A DNA stretch of 64,000 nt, taken from assembly GCA_910574885.1 (NCBI GenBank), contig CAJTDD010000007.1, positions 100,824 to 164,823 of the forward strand. Reading direction: 5' to 3'. This DNA comes from Lachnospiraceae bacterium. GTDB taxonomy: Bacteria > Bacillota > Clostridia > Lachnospirales > Lachnospiraceae. The notes beneath the pieces were generated by a model. That model made no database searches. It saw nothing but the letters and a program-made list of their open reading frames with translations, and was not told the origin of the DNA. How positions within the stretch are numbered: the stretch's first letter is position 1; each line of letters begins with the position of its first letter. Positions 19,001-28,100 of this stretch are shown here, one piece after another. Position numbers and translations under genes: made by a program.

Positions 19001-19411
19001 AACCTTCCCATAGGATGTCATGACATAAGGCTTCTCTATGATTGCCGTAACCGACAGCTCATATTCCCCGCCGCCGCATACCACGGTAAACCTTCCGTCC
19101 TCCACATGCCCCGGCCGAAGCCCCTTGCCGTCATAAGTAAATTCTACCTTCGCAGGATTCCCGTCAAACCCCTGATTCTTAAAATGCACACGAAAAGAAG
19201 ACGAGTACACCAGTCCCCGTATCTTCTTTCCGCTTTTCGTCCTAATTGTAAAACTCCCCCGATATACTTCCCCTTCTCCGATAATGAGTACCAGATTAGT
19301 CTCATCAAATATGACATCAGGTTGTGATAACTGAAAATCTCCTTTGGAAAATTTCTGGATTTTATTTTTCAAGTCTGACACCTGCTTCTTTCGTTGCTTA
19401 TTCGTAAACAA
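16079..19411 (-). CDS. very large DUF5717-like protein
   Basis: 1110 residues without signal peptide or clear membrane segment. The first 300 residues are beta-rich and suggest immunoglobulin-like domains; residues about 330-750 look like helical repeats (many LYxLMQAHVYLVG-type segments); the end is again beta-rich. It resembles the DUF5717 family that accompanies DUF5716 in Lachnospiraceae. First gene of the probable unit 19411 to 11989. Function unknown; a scaffold role is an inference from the repeat architecture. Confidence 0.6.
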   Translation of the reverse strand: MFTNKQRKKQVSDLKNKIQKFSKGDFQLSQPDVIFDETNLVLIIGEGEVYRGSFTIRTKSGKKIRGLVYSSSFRVHFKNQGFDGNPAKVEFTYDGKGLRPGHVEDGRFTVVCGGGEYELSVTAIIEKPYVMTSYGKVQSTDDFRKLAIKDFSEAGRLFRAREFYEILKYENERTFYLYDNMRKWTLGDQAMEEFLVGIKQKECIFLTLPGEGMFFEDISEPTKGTLTIVKNTWGYMPIHIEAEGEFIKVLRPETSTDDFVGNAHEIEYVVRPDRLHGGRNFGMLKFITPYETLTYDIEVLQNQDLNENHRKPELLLAQILKEYIGLVAGRIEMGNWLESAVEKMISLRKLKPHSELYQLMQAHVYLVGSKVEEAKWILENYNYNRFAIGKDPLTNCYYLYLTALVRGKGIHAERVLDEVGKTYMRHQDSLLLLYMLLDLDTRYKTSYKRIELLEQQFQYEMHGVIFYLEAYLCYQDRPTLLKKLGPFEMQVLNFASKYRLMTKELALYVANFASQQKQYSDKMFRILERIYKMYDEPMILNTICTLLIRGNKLKKRDFPWYKKAVDSELRIAQLYEYYMMTIDEDKFRGPLPKVILLYFMHGNSLNYKKAAFLYANLVTYEEQAGELYLNYREQMVVFTWKQLMQRHITESLRILYKRFCQPEEMTAERMEAMRDICYSYSISTRVKNMKCVLVIDKDGEIRQRIPYDAEEGTVIRLYDKESRVVWESVEGRHYTDSIVYETKRLFYEPRFVEMCRKYAATTGVWEQENEKEAPTFEGLLEKGLDAFEGKDVFRLVTRRIKEENYEEDSFLSYLCFELFRRQHFDKVTLMYLANFYCGPTREMKFLWKALKENGIPAYKIGERIITQMLFSENLFQEEKIFEDYYLSDNVYFRLKQAYLAYVSREYVVYGRDLEASVFDIIANECDEKEDLSDICKIALLKYFSSHDYTAALEVVLHQVLREMCEKQIVFPYYLQYKEEWLRELQLYDKVMISYQARPGSRVTLYYKMKHGNRDELGYQNEVMMPVYENLYVRQFVLYSDESISYYFIETKGKEDIITEKEVLKNEREIKESGKYGRLNSMATMASAARRKAMMEYEEEEIMAKRLFKIH

Positions 19412-19478
19412 TACTACAGAAGATTATAGCATTGTTTGATTGTGAATGGCAATGGCAGAAACATATTTTTTTACTTTT

Positions 19479-19823
19479 TTACTTTTTTAGTATCAGCGCT
19501 ATGAAAGTTAAATCTTCTGTTCCTGTGTTCTTCATGCCGTGACCATCGCCGTCTTTGCAGTAAAATACGTCTCCTGCCTCTGCCGGAATTGCCTTGCCGT
19601 TGTCGTCGTACATCCCTTTGCCGCTCAGGATATAGTACGTCTCTGTCTCGCCATGATGTTCATGATGGCCCAGTTCACAGTTCGCAGGCAGGGTCACTTT
19701 GCTGAACATCCTGCAATGTTCCCCCAACTCTCCTGCGTTAAGCAATGCCTCTTTCATAATGAATCCGGCTCCGCCGCCTACGTGTTCTGCTTTTACAACT
19801 TCCCTCTCTCCTGCTTTTGTCAT
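19479..19823 (-). CDS. cupin domain protein
   Basis: 114 residues, a single small cupin barrel. Cupin motif 1 is GHHEHHGETETYYILSGKG (metal ligands His, His, Glu) and motif 2 is AGDVFYCKDGDGHGMKNTG (His). Such proteins bind a metal and either catalyse small-molecule conversions or sense them; substrate unknown. AAAAGGAGGAGAAAACC precedes the ATG. Confidence 0.85.
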   Translation of the reverse strand: MTKAGEREVVKAEHVGGGAGFIMKEALLNAGELGEHCRMFSKVTLPANCELGHHEHHGETETYYILSGKGMYDDNGKAIPAEAGDVFYCKDGDGHGMKNTGTEDLTFIALILKK

Positions 19824-19905
19824 GGTTTTCTCCTCCTTTTCATAAAGGTTCTATGCCCCTAATTATATCATAGGCAGGATATCTGGTCTATCTAAATCAT
19901 TCACA

Positions 19906-21900
19906 TCAATTCACAATTTTATAGTATTCCCTTGCCGTCAGCGAAAATACGATTCCATAGAAAACCGCAAACACGATGACCGTCGCAACCGTACATATAA
20001 GGAACAGCGGTACATTCGTCAGATTCAGCACTGCCAGGAGCTTTGTGACCACGCCGAACGCCACCGTGATGTGGATGACTGCCGCCACAAGTGGAAGGAA
20101 GAATACCATTAGGACCTGGCTGCGAATGGATTGCTTGACCTCCCGCTTGCTCATGCCCACCTTCTGCATAATCTGGTAGCGTTCCCTGTCGTCATACCCT
20201 TCGGAAATCTGTTTATAGTACATAATCAGTACCGTTGCCATCAAGAACAGCGCGCCAAGGTAAATGCCGATGAACAATAACCCTCCATAGAGGAAGTAAA
20301 AATCCCCCCTGCTAAGCTCCTTGCTTTCACAGAATCCGGAGTAGACTTCCCCTTCTACCCTTGCTTTCATGGCCTTAACTGCCTTCAGGCAGTCTTCTTC
20401 CTTCCCTTCTAAATCGAAGGTTACACGATAGTTCAGATTTGACATCTGTTCCACCCATTCTGCCTGCATCTCACTGTCTTCGTAGGTCTTTGCCAGGACT
20501 TCCTGTATCTGCGCTGCATCGGAGACGATGACATAATACCCGTCCATCAAATTCTGCTCATTCTTTGACACTATCTTCATGTCCTTTAACTCTTTTGCCA
20601 CGCGGTAGGTCCGGCCGCCAATCATAACCGTATCCTTGCCCCATTCTTTGCCCGTTCCGTACACAAATACCTCATCCGGCGCAAGGGTGTCCTTCGTACC
20701 TTCCATCTGGTTATAATCTTCTATCGGTATCATAAAGACCTCCACTACATCATTGGCCCCGTAATTTCCAAACTTCTGTAGTGCAAATCCATTTTCCTGA
20801 ATCAGCGCCGCCATTCCTCCGTCATGGTACCTAAGCAAAGACTTAGGCTTTACTCCCGCGTTCGCCAACTCTTCCTCAACAATCCGGTCCACCGCCTGGT
20901 CTGACTCCGGTGTGGAAATATTCGTCTTAGCCTCGAATTCCCGCGGGAACCTCGTATCCAGCACATCTTCTATCCCCACATAGAGAGAAATCGTGGTGGA
21001 AATCATCACCAAAACCATGGTGCTTAAAATACAGATGTTCGCAAGCCCCACCGCATTCTGCTTCATACGGTAGATCATCCCTGCTACCGAGCTGAAATGC
21101 TTTGTCTGGTAATAAAATTTCTTGTTCTTACGAAGTCCCTTTAAAAGAGCAACGCTTCCTGCCGTAAAAAGTGCGTACGTGCCAAGAATCACGCATACGA
21201 CGGCTACAAAGAACGCCTGAATCGCCGCCAGCGGATGGTCTACCGTAATTGCGATAACATACCCCACACCCAGGGACGCTATGCCGAACAGGGCCATAAA
21301 CCACTTGGTCTTAGGTTCTTTCTCCCCCTGGCTGCTTCCATGGAGTAGCTCTACCGGATTAGAAAGCTGAATCTGGAACAGATTGTAGATCAGTGTCATA
21401 ATAAAAATTACCAGAAAAAAGACCAGTGTATACAGCAATGTAGATATTGAGATTTCAAAATCCATCCCGATATCATAATTCAGGATTTTTAACAGGATGA
21501 GAAACATAAGCTTGCTGAATATGACTCCAAAAAGAATCCCGATTCCGATGCTTACTATCGCCGTCACCATCGTCTCAACGGTAAGCATCTTTGCAATATG
21601 CCGTTTTCCCATACCAAGGATGTTGTAGACACCGATTTCTTTCTTCCTCCGTTTAATCAGGAAACTATTCGTATAAAACAAAAAGATAACCGAAAATATA
21701 ACGATGACCATTCGTGCATAGACCAATATCAAATGCAGGTTTTGCTCGCTAAGCGCCGAGTTCCTGACCAGCCCATCCATGATATAGTACATCATGACGG
21801 TCAGAATTGCCGTCAGGATATAGGGGATGTAGGTCTTCCGATTGTTCTTTAAATTCGTCAACGCCAGTTTTCCATAGATAGAACTACTCACTCCTCTCAC
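19906..21900 (-). CDS. FtsX-like ABC transporter permease (BceB type)
   Basis: 664 residues. Four N-terminal hydrophobic segments with an FtsX domain (about 60-230), then two more, a large extracellular loop of about 200 residues (about 310-530), and a second FtsX domain at the C-terminus. This layout is typical of BceB/YvcS-type permeases for antimicrobial-peptide resistance or sensing. It overlaps the ATPase gene by 17 bp, so they form one transporter. No two-component genes are next to it. Confidence 0.88.
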   Translation of the reverse strand: MRGVSSSIYGKLALTNLKNNRKTYIPYILTAILTVMMYYIMDGLVRNSALSEQNLHLILVYARMVIVIFSVIFLFYTNSFLIKRRKKEIGVYNILGMGKRHIAKMLTVETMVTAIVSIGIGILFGVIFSKLMFLILLKILNYDIGMDFEISISTLLYTLVFFLVIFIMTLIYNLFQIQLSNPVELLHGSSQGEKEPKTKWFMALFGIASLGVGYVIAITVDHPLAAIQAFFVAVVCVILGTYALFTAGSVALLKGLRKNKKFYYQTKHFSSVAGMIYRMKQNAVGLANICILSTMVLVMISTTISLYVGIEDVLDTRFPREFEAKTNISTPESDQAVDRIVEEELANAGVKPKSLLRYHDGGMAALIQENGFALQKFGNYGANDVVEVFMIPIEDYNQMEGTKDTLAPDEVFVYGTGKEWGKDTVMIGGRTYRVAKELKDMKIVSKNEQNLMDGYYVIVSDAAQIQEVLAKTYEDSEMQAEWVEQMSNLNYRVTFDLEGKEEDCLKAVKAMKARVEGEVYSGFCESKELSRGDFYFLYGGLLFIGIYLGALFLMATVLIMYYKQISEGYDDRERYQIMQKVGMSKREVKQSIRSQVLMVFFLPLVAAVIHITVAFGVVTKLLAVLNLTNVPLFLICTVATVIVFAVFYGIVFSLTAREYYKIVN

Positions 21901-22651
21901 CTCCCGTAGCCAGTACCGTCAGCGTATCGGATATTTTCTGGTACATCTGTTCGTTGGTCAGGTTTCCCCGGTATAACTGATGGAATACTTCTCCATCCTT
22001 GATGAACAATACCCGATTCGCGTTGCTTGCCGCCTTGACGCTGTGTGTTACCATAAGGATGGTCTGACCCTCTTCGTTGATTGCCGTAAACAGATTCAAA
22101 AGCCCGTCTGCGGCGCGGGAATCCAATGCTCCGGTGGGTTCGTCCGCCAGAATTAACTGGGGCTTTGTAATTAAAGCCCTTGCTACCGCCGCCCTCTGTT
22201 TCTGTCCTCCGGATACTTCGTAGGGGTATTTTTCGAGAAGCTCGTCAATTTCCAGCATTTGGGCGATGGGAACGAGCCTTGTCTCCATTTCCTCATATTT
22301 TTTTCCGGAAAGTACCAGCGGGAGGAAGATATTATCTTTGAGAGAAAACGTATCCAGAAGATTAAAGTCCTGAAACACGAACCCAAGGTTCTGCCGTCGG
22401 AACGCCGCGATTTCTTTCTCTTTTACTGTATTTAAATCTCTGCCCTTCAAGTAGACCTTGCCGCCTGTTGGGCGGTCAAGGGCTGCAAGGATATTGAGCA
22501 GAGTCGTCTTGCCGGAGCCGGATTCCCCCATAATTGCCACGTATTCCCTCGGCTCTACGGAGAAATTAACATCCCGTAACGCCTCCACCTGGTTCCCGCC
22601 GAATCTGGTGGTATATATTTTCTTTACATTTTTAACTTCTAATAACGCCAT
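21884..22651 (-). CDS. ABC transporter ATP-binding protein (BceA type)
   Basis: 255 residues. Walker A GESGSGKTTLL (about 41-51), Q-loop FVFQDFNLL, signature VSGGQKQRAAVARAL, Walker B LILADEPTGALD and switch His MVTHS are all intact. Energises the FtsX permease encoded downstream with a 17-bp overlap. It is the last chromosomal gene before the inserted element. Confidence 0.93.
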   Translation of the reverse strand: MALLEVKNVKKIYTTRFGGNQVEALRDVNFSVEPREYVAIMGESGSGKTTLLNILAALDRPTGGKVYLKGRDLNTVKEKEIAAFRRQNLGFVFQDFNLLDTFSLKDNIFLPLVLSGKKYEEMETRLVPIAQMLEIDELLEKYPYEVSGGQKQRAAVARALITKPQLILADEPTGALDSRAADGLLNLFTAINEEGQTILMVTHSVKAASNANRVLFIKDGEVFHQLYRGNLTNEQMYQKISDTLTVLATGGERSE

Positions 22652-22772
22652 AAGATTTCCATCCTTTCCTGTCAGTCATGTTTCTGTTGTCTTCTTGATT
22701 ACATGGCTTATTATACGGGAAAAGACGGTGGCTTTCCATTGATTCAGGTTACATTTTCAGTCCGGAAACTTA

Positions 22773-22789
22773 CATTCCTGTAAGGAATG
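22773..22789. promoter_or_regulatory. dyad CATTCC-N5-GGAATG upstream of the ABC transporter
   Basis: Perfect 6-bp inverted repeat (22773-22778 / 22784-22789), 120 bp upstream of the ATPase start codon and between it and the element end. Could be an operator or a feature of the integration site. The stretch 22652-22943 holds otherwise only a TATAAT-like -10 for the transporter and the repeats at 22899. Confidence 0.3.
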
Positions 22790-22898
22790 CAAACTCGATA
22801 TATCTTCTTATAACTTCCCATATCCTTATGAAACGGCATATTTCCGCCATTCTTCTTCACGTATCTTTTTATAAGTTTGTATAACTTTTTGGAAAAGT

Positions 22899-22940
22899 GT
22901 TGTAAAATGTGTTGTAAAGTGTTGTAAAATCTGTTGTAAA
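22899..22940. repeat. four GTTGTAAA direct repeats at the left end of the element (putative integrase arm sites)
   Basis: Copies start at 22899, 22911, 22921 and 22933, spaced 12, 10 and 12 bp, i.e. near one helical turn. They directly abut the 3' end of the integrase gene, where Tn916-type elements have arm-type integrase or excisionase sites. The attachment core is expected just left of them (22800-22895) but cannot be identified without the right end. Confidence 0.5.
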
Positions 22941-22943
22941 ATC

Positions 22944-24176
22944 TTATGCCTGTTTTAATTGATTTTTAGCGGTTTTCAATACTTCCTGTATCACCCTCTC
23001 CTGCGTCACATGGTTGTAAACGTCATTGGTAATCTTTGAAGATTTATGTCCCATAAGATACTGTAAGACTTTCAGATCCATACCGTTCTCTGCATTTCTT
23101 GTACATCCCGTATGGCGTAACATATGCGGAGTAAGGCATTCTATCTTATTTTTTGCATTCTTATTGTAAGAATTCAGAAAATGTAATAATTCACGCCGAA
23201 ATGCTACCGCATGAAGAAGATACCCTTTTTCAGAAAAGAAAACAAAATCTTCTACACCGTCAACCTCTATGTCCTTTCGTTCCACAAAATAATTTGATTT
23301 CATATCTTTCAGTACCTTTTACAATCTCTGCGTCATCGGAACGTATCTGATTTCTTTCCCTTTTGTATGCGTAACGTGGAACCGACAATGTTCTTCATTA
23401 AAATACTTTTCATATTGAAGCTGATGGTTAATGGACACGATTCTTTCCTTCATATTAATATCTTTCCAGGTTATTCCAGAAAATTCACTCACTCTGCACA
23501 TAGTATCAATCAAAAATACTAATTTGCGATACATGTCAGGATTATTCTTTTTCGCAAATCTTATTAGGCTTTCCTGTTCTTCTGCTGTCAATACTTCTTT
23601 TTTCTTCTGGCTGCCTTCAATCTGGTCTAATGCCCTTAGCGTTGGATTTTTACTTATGAATTCTTCATCAATAGCCATATTGAAGATTGCGGACATAACC
23701 TTTTGATAAAAAGTAATCGTGCCATATGAAAGGTCATTGGTTTGTAATTGCAGGTAAAAATCTACAATATTGGTTTTCTTTATATTTTGGATATTCATTT
23801 TCCCTAAGTTGGAACCACGGATATGCTTGTTATACATGATTGTATAATTCTTTATGGTATTAGGAGTCAACGGCTTTCCTTTGCACTTTTTCTTTTTCAA
23901 ATAAATATCGAACATCTCATCCAATGTAACATTTCCGTGAAAGATATTTTCTCCTTCCAGTAAACTTTTTTGTATCTCTTTTTCTTTCTCACGTAATGAT
24001 TTATCTGATTTTTTTCCTGTTGGCACTTTATCCGAGGGCAATAGGCTCCAACTATATACAGAATGTCTCTTTTTGTCCAGACCTATGTACTGATACTGAT
24101 ATCTCCCGTCGCTCCGCTGGCTCTCGCCTCCCTTTAATGTTCTTCCTCTGTTATCCTTTCGCTTTATATCTGACAT
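22944..24176 (-). pseudogene. int: Tn916-type tyrosine integrase interrupted by one in-frame TAA
   Basis: The frame spans 411 codons, the usual size of Tn916-like integrases, but has a TAA at 23319-23321. Upstream part (285 residues): N-terminal arm-binding domain, SAM-like core domain (TPNTIKNYTIMYNKHI) and the first catalytic Arg (CRVSEFSGITWKDI) and Lys (HTKGKEIRYVPM). Downstream part: HMLRHTGCT (HxxR) and LMGHKSSKITNDVY (His, Tyr nucleophile). The frame is unchanged, so a single base change explains it. A restart at ATG 23303 would lack the first catalytic Arg. Ribosome site AAAGGAGC precedes the ATG. Confidence 0.85.
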
Positions 24177-24197
24177 TTCTTAGCTCCTTTCACAAAA

Positions 24198-24240
24198 AGA
24201 GCCTTAATATGATAGTAAATCTTATCACATTTAAGGCTCT
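24198..24240 (-). terminator. terminator between excisionase and integrase genes
   Basis: 10-bp perfect stem AGAGCCTTAA (24198-24207) / TTAAGGCTCT (24231-24240), followed on the minus strand by TTTTTGTG. Confidence 0.75.
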
Positions 24241-24294
24241 GCTTCAATCTATTGCATCTATATTCTTAAATCTATATTTTTCATCTTTATATTT

Positions 24295-24570
24295 TTATAT
24301 CCAATCTTTGCTCTCGATATATTGTTCAAATGGTCTTCGTTTAATCAATTTTTTCTTATTGCCCACAGATAACACAAAGGTACAATTAGGGCTGTCTACT
24401 AATTCTCTTAGCCGATTCTCTCCAATATTTGAATACTCTGCTGCTTCTTTTATAGTTAAATTAAGTTTTGCCCATAGTGGACAACTTGTCGTTGTATAAT
24501 CTTCCTTGCTAATGTCTGTGTACCTCCATAGAATTTTATTCAAAAGCGGCAGCAGATTACAACTGTCCAC
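24295..24570 (-). CDS. xis: excisionase, Tn916 Xis-like
   Basis: The frame gives up to 91 residues from GTG 24570, but only the last 60 or so match the family: PLWAKLNLTIKEAAEYSNIG, ENRLRELVDSPN, KLIKRRPFEQYIE, a winged-helix DNA-binding protein that steers integrase to excision. The only good ribosome site (GGAGG, within ATGGAGGTACAC) lies 8 bases before an ATT codon that would give ISKEDYTTTSCPLW as the N-terminus, so the true start may be that ATT. Gene order xis-int is as in Tn916-like elements. Confidence 0.8.
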   Translation of the reverse strand: MDSCNLLPLLNKILWRYTDISKEDYTTTSCPLWAKLNLTIKEAAEYSNIGENRLRELVDSPNCTFVLSVGNKKKLIKRRPFEQYIESKDWI

Positions 24571-24741
24571 TGCCTATACAAATTCAAAATGCCGGCATTG
24601 CTCACTATGCATGACCGACATACTACTAAAATTATATGGCTACGTTACTATTTTTTGGTTCTCTATCAAAATCCTATTTCTAAAGTTCTCTATCTTTTCT
24701 AATCGTTTACGAGTGTTTACAAGTTCTTAATTTCCCAGATT

Positions 24742-24999
24742 CTAAACCGCCTTAAAAGTCTTCTTGATACTCCTCATATCTTTCATCAATTTGGTATATT
24801 TCGCTTTTTCAGCTTTCAAATCGTCTAACGCATCCTGCCATTGTTTTTTGATTCCCTCTAATTCAGAAATCAGTCCATCCACTCGCTTATTCTTAGATTC
24901 ATCGGCAGATTTGGCATCGTTCTTCTTTAGTACGCCAAGTTCTTCTTGTAATTTTGCATTTCTATTTCTTAATACCTCGATTGTCTTTTCCTGTGTCAT
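24742..24999 (-). CDS. small coiled-coil protein downstream of the tape-measure gene
   Basis: 85 residues, almost wholly heptad-like (VLRNRNAKLQEELGVLKKND, then LISELEGIKKQWQDALDDLK), with no cysteine and no catalytic motif. It follows the tape-measure gene after a terminator. It may be a chaperone or structural partner of the tape measure, which is inference from position. Good ribosome site (GGAGGTAATATATAC) before ATG. Confidence 0.7.
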   Translation of the reverse strand: MTQEKTIEVLRNRNAKLQEELGVLKKNDAKSADESKNKRVDGLISELEGIKKQWQDALDDLKAEKAKYTKLMKDMRSIKKTFKAV

Positions 25000-25090
25000 G
25001 TATATATTACCTCCAAATATTGTCTTTCATTTTGTATTGTAATCCAATTTTTACTATCTTTTTGTTAAATTGTCGTCTTGTTACTGCATA

Positions 25091-25124
25091 AAAGGGCAGA
25101 GAAAGCTAATTTTCAATGCCCTTT
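25091..25124 (-). terminator. terminator after the tape-measure gene
   Basis: AAAGGGCA (25091-25098) / TGCCCTTT (25117-25124), followed by TTATGC on the minus strand, 44 bp past the stop. Confidence 0.65.
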
Positions 25125-25167
25125 TATTATACTTTTACTTACTAAGGAAGAACGAAAATCATTCTCC

Positions 25168-28100
25168 CTAGATTCTTATCTTATATTTCTCAAAACTACT
25201 TCGTCCAGATAGTTCCGCAAACATCATCGTTTGAAGCAATCTATGAGCTTTTTCATCATGTTGGATAAACCTCAAGAAATCTTCTGGTTTCTGTACGTTT
25301 TCAAGATTAAATTCAACATGTATCTCATTCTGAATAGTAGTAGCAGGCCTTTCATGTATCACAGGCTGTAAAGCCTCAGCCGATGGAGCATTAGGGTAGA
25401 ACCTCTTAATATAATCCCCAGGATTGTTCACCAAGTGCCAAAGGTTTTTCGTTGACTCATTATTATAGATCTGGTCGCCACGGTGTACCCTTGTAAGGAT
25501 TGCCCCGTCTGACTTCCTGACCACTGTCTCAGGCTGGTTATCCTCATTCGTCCATGCCCACTGGTCTTTTTCCACGCTCTCCGTGCCATTCTTATAACCC
25601 CTTAGCTGGTCAAGGCTTACCCACCCAAGGTCATTTGCACCTAAGCTAGAACCTTTTGAGATATGGTATGGCTTCTTCGCCCAGGATGCATTGTTAATTT
25701 TTGTGATGTAAACGGTCTTCCCTAACATCTGGCTCCCATTCGGTGCTTTGCCATCGGAACTATAGAAATATTTTCCGTTTGCAAATGTAACTGCGTCGCC
25801 TACTCTTGGAACGCCATCTCCACTATTGATAGGAGTAGACGGTTTGGGTGCAGGGGCAGGTGGGGGTGTAGGTTTAGAAGTCTGTTCTGTCTGCTGCTTG
25901 TCTGTATTATCAATATTTTTATTCGCTGTTTCATTGGAAGCATTCACGGCTTGCTGGATAAGGTTTTTCAGGTCATTGATTGCCGTCTGGACACCAGTGA
26001 GAGAGGACGTGAATTTATCACCATAGGTTGTAATAACACCTGTCAGCTTATTCGTGCTGTCCGTCCATATAGTAGACATACTGTCCGTAATTTTATAACC
26101 GACACTTTCAGCTTCAGAAACAATCGTATCACGGATAGAAGAGGATTCAGAATTAACGTTCCCGATTATATCCATAATCAGGAGGTCAATATTATCAAGC
26201 CTCAAGTTCAGGACAGTTTCATATTCTGTATATAACTCATCCAGAAGTTTCTTCTGTTCTGCTATGGATTTTTGGTATTGTGTCTCCTCCAAGTCAGCTT
26301 TCAGTTCATTCAGTTCATTCTTTAGTTCCTGCCTGGTGGCGGCACCTTCCTCGGAATCATCGCCCTGGAAGGAAATCAACTGCTTTTCAGCCTCATTGAT
26401 TTTCTTCTGTTTCTCCGAAATCTCTTTCTGGTAATCGTACATGTCTTTCTGGGCGTCCATCATGTCATTGTACTTATTAATCAGTTCTTGGAGGGAATCT
26501 AACTGTTTATTAATTCCGTCTTCCACAAGGTCTTTGATTGCTTCCTTTTCATCCTCAGCGGCAAGGATGGATTCCTGCTGTAGTTCCAGTAATTCCTTCC
26601 TGCGTTCAACCAAAGTCTGGTCATGTGGGTCTTTGGATAACTCAGCCTGGATTTTCTCCATTTCTTTGCGGTACTCGTCAGCCTGTGACATGTAAGTGTT
26701 GTAATTGACCCCATGCAGTCCCATGGTTGCTTTCCCTTCATCCGTGATAAGTCCTTTATCGTCAAATAATTTGTTGGACGAAAGCAGTTTAACCAGGAAA
26801 TCAGATTCATCTGTAATGCCGGAGATTCTATCTTGTATCTTGTCAAAAATTTCCCATTCAATGTCACGGATCGAGTTGCCAAATTCAATCAGGCTTGTGT
26901 TGGATTCTTGGATTGCTTCATTTACGCCATTGATTTCACTCTGGAACTCATACCACTGTTCAGAGCCTTCTTCAATATTTCCATTTGTGATTGCGTCATT
27001 CATGGAATTGATTAAGTCCTGGCGTTCTTTTGTTAAATCATCCAACTTATTTAATTCGTTAGAGATTAAAGCATCGTAATATTTCGTGCTAATGATATAT
27101 CCCTGTGCCTCAGCCTGGTCAATGTAACCTTCAAGGATGTTCTGTCTGTGTTCAAGCTGACCAAGGATACCGTCATACAGAGTGACTACGTTATCAAATG
27201 CTTCTGTATAGAGATCCCTTACGGATTCTTTTAATTCCTCAACTGCGTCACGGCAGTCAAGTGCTTTTTCATACCACTCTTGATATTCTTTGATATTTTT
27301 AGCCAGTTCTTCATCAGTAATTGTGCTGATGTCAATCGCGCCGTCCCTTACCTGGCTCTTATAATTTTCTGATAAGGATACCGAATTCGCCTGTTGGATA
27401 TAACGGTCATATCCGGCTTGCTGGGTTGAGATTTCTTCGGTGATACTTGAAATCTGGTTACGGAGTGCGGTGTTCCTTTTGGAGAAGGTGTTATAGGCAC
27501 TTCCGGCTACACGTTCGAGATTTTTGATCTGACGCTCAATACGGTCAATCTTCATCTCGATATAGTCAATAGTTTCTTTAAATTCATCTGCTTTATCGGA
27601 TGTATCAGATGAATTGTTGGAGGAGTTGGATTTGGAAGAGGATTTTGTGGAACTTGTGGTGGGTTTCTTTTTAGAAGTAGATTGACTACCGCTACCACCA
27701 ACATTAAATTTACCTGTTCCACTTGATAATGCCGTACCACTTGCAAGTGCTTTTCCTCTGCCTACAATATGCCCATTATTTAATAAGCTCTCTGACTGTA
27801 CATGGTTGAACACAATCGCATTTTTTGGTATCTCCACAAACTCTGCACCATTATCGCCGACTGTATACCACTGCCCAGTGTGCGGATTCACAACAATTTC
27901 TCTCCCTAGCTCTCCTACTAACTTTTCCCCCGCTGTAGGATTTCCCCAGTTACCACCTGCAAATGCAGTCCCTTGCACATGTGCGGTTCCATTTACTGAA
28001 TGTGCGCCACCACTCGAAGCAGGGGCAGCTCCGCTTGATTTGTTTGTAGTCTCATTGGTTATTTTATTTACAGTTACCGTTACAGATTTATTGGTAATGC

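Noticed and set aside
22944..24176. Reassignment of TAA as a sense codon in the element
   Set aside because: TAA ends the toxin peptide (55675) and small genes directly before terminators (for example 63342), so it acts as a normal stop in the same element.
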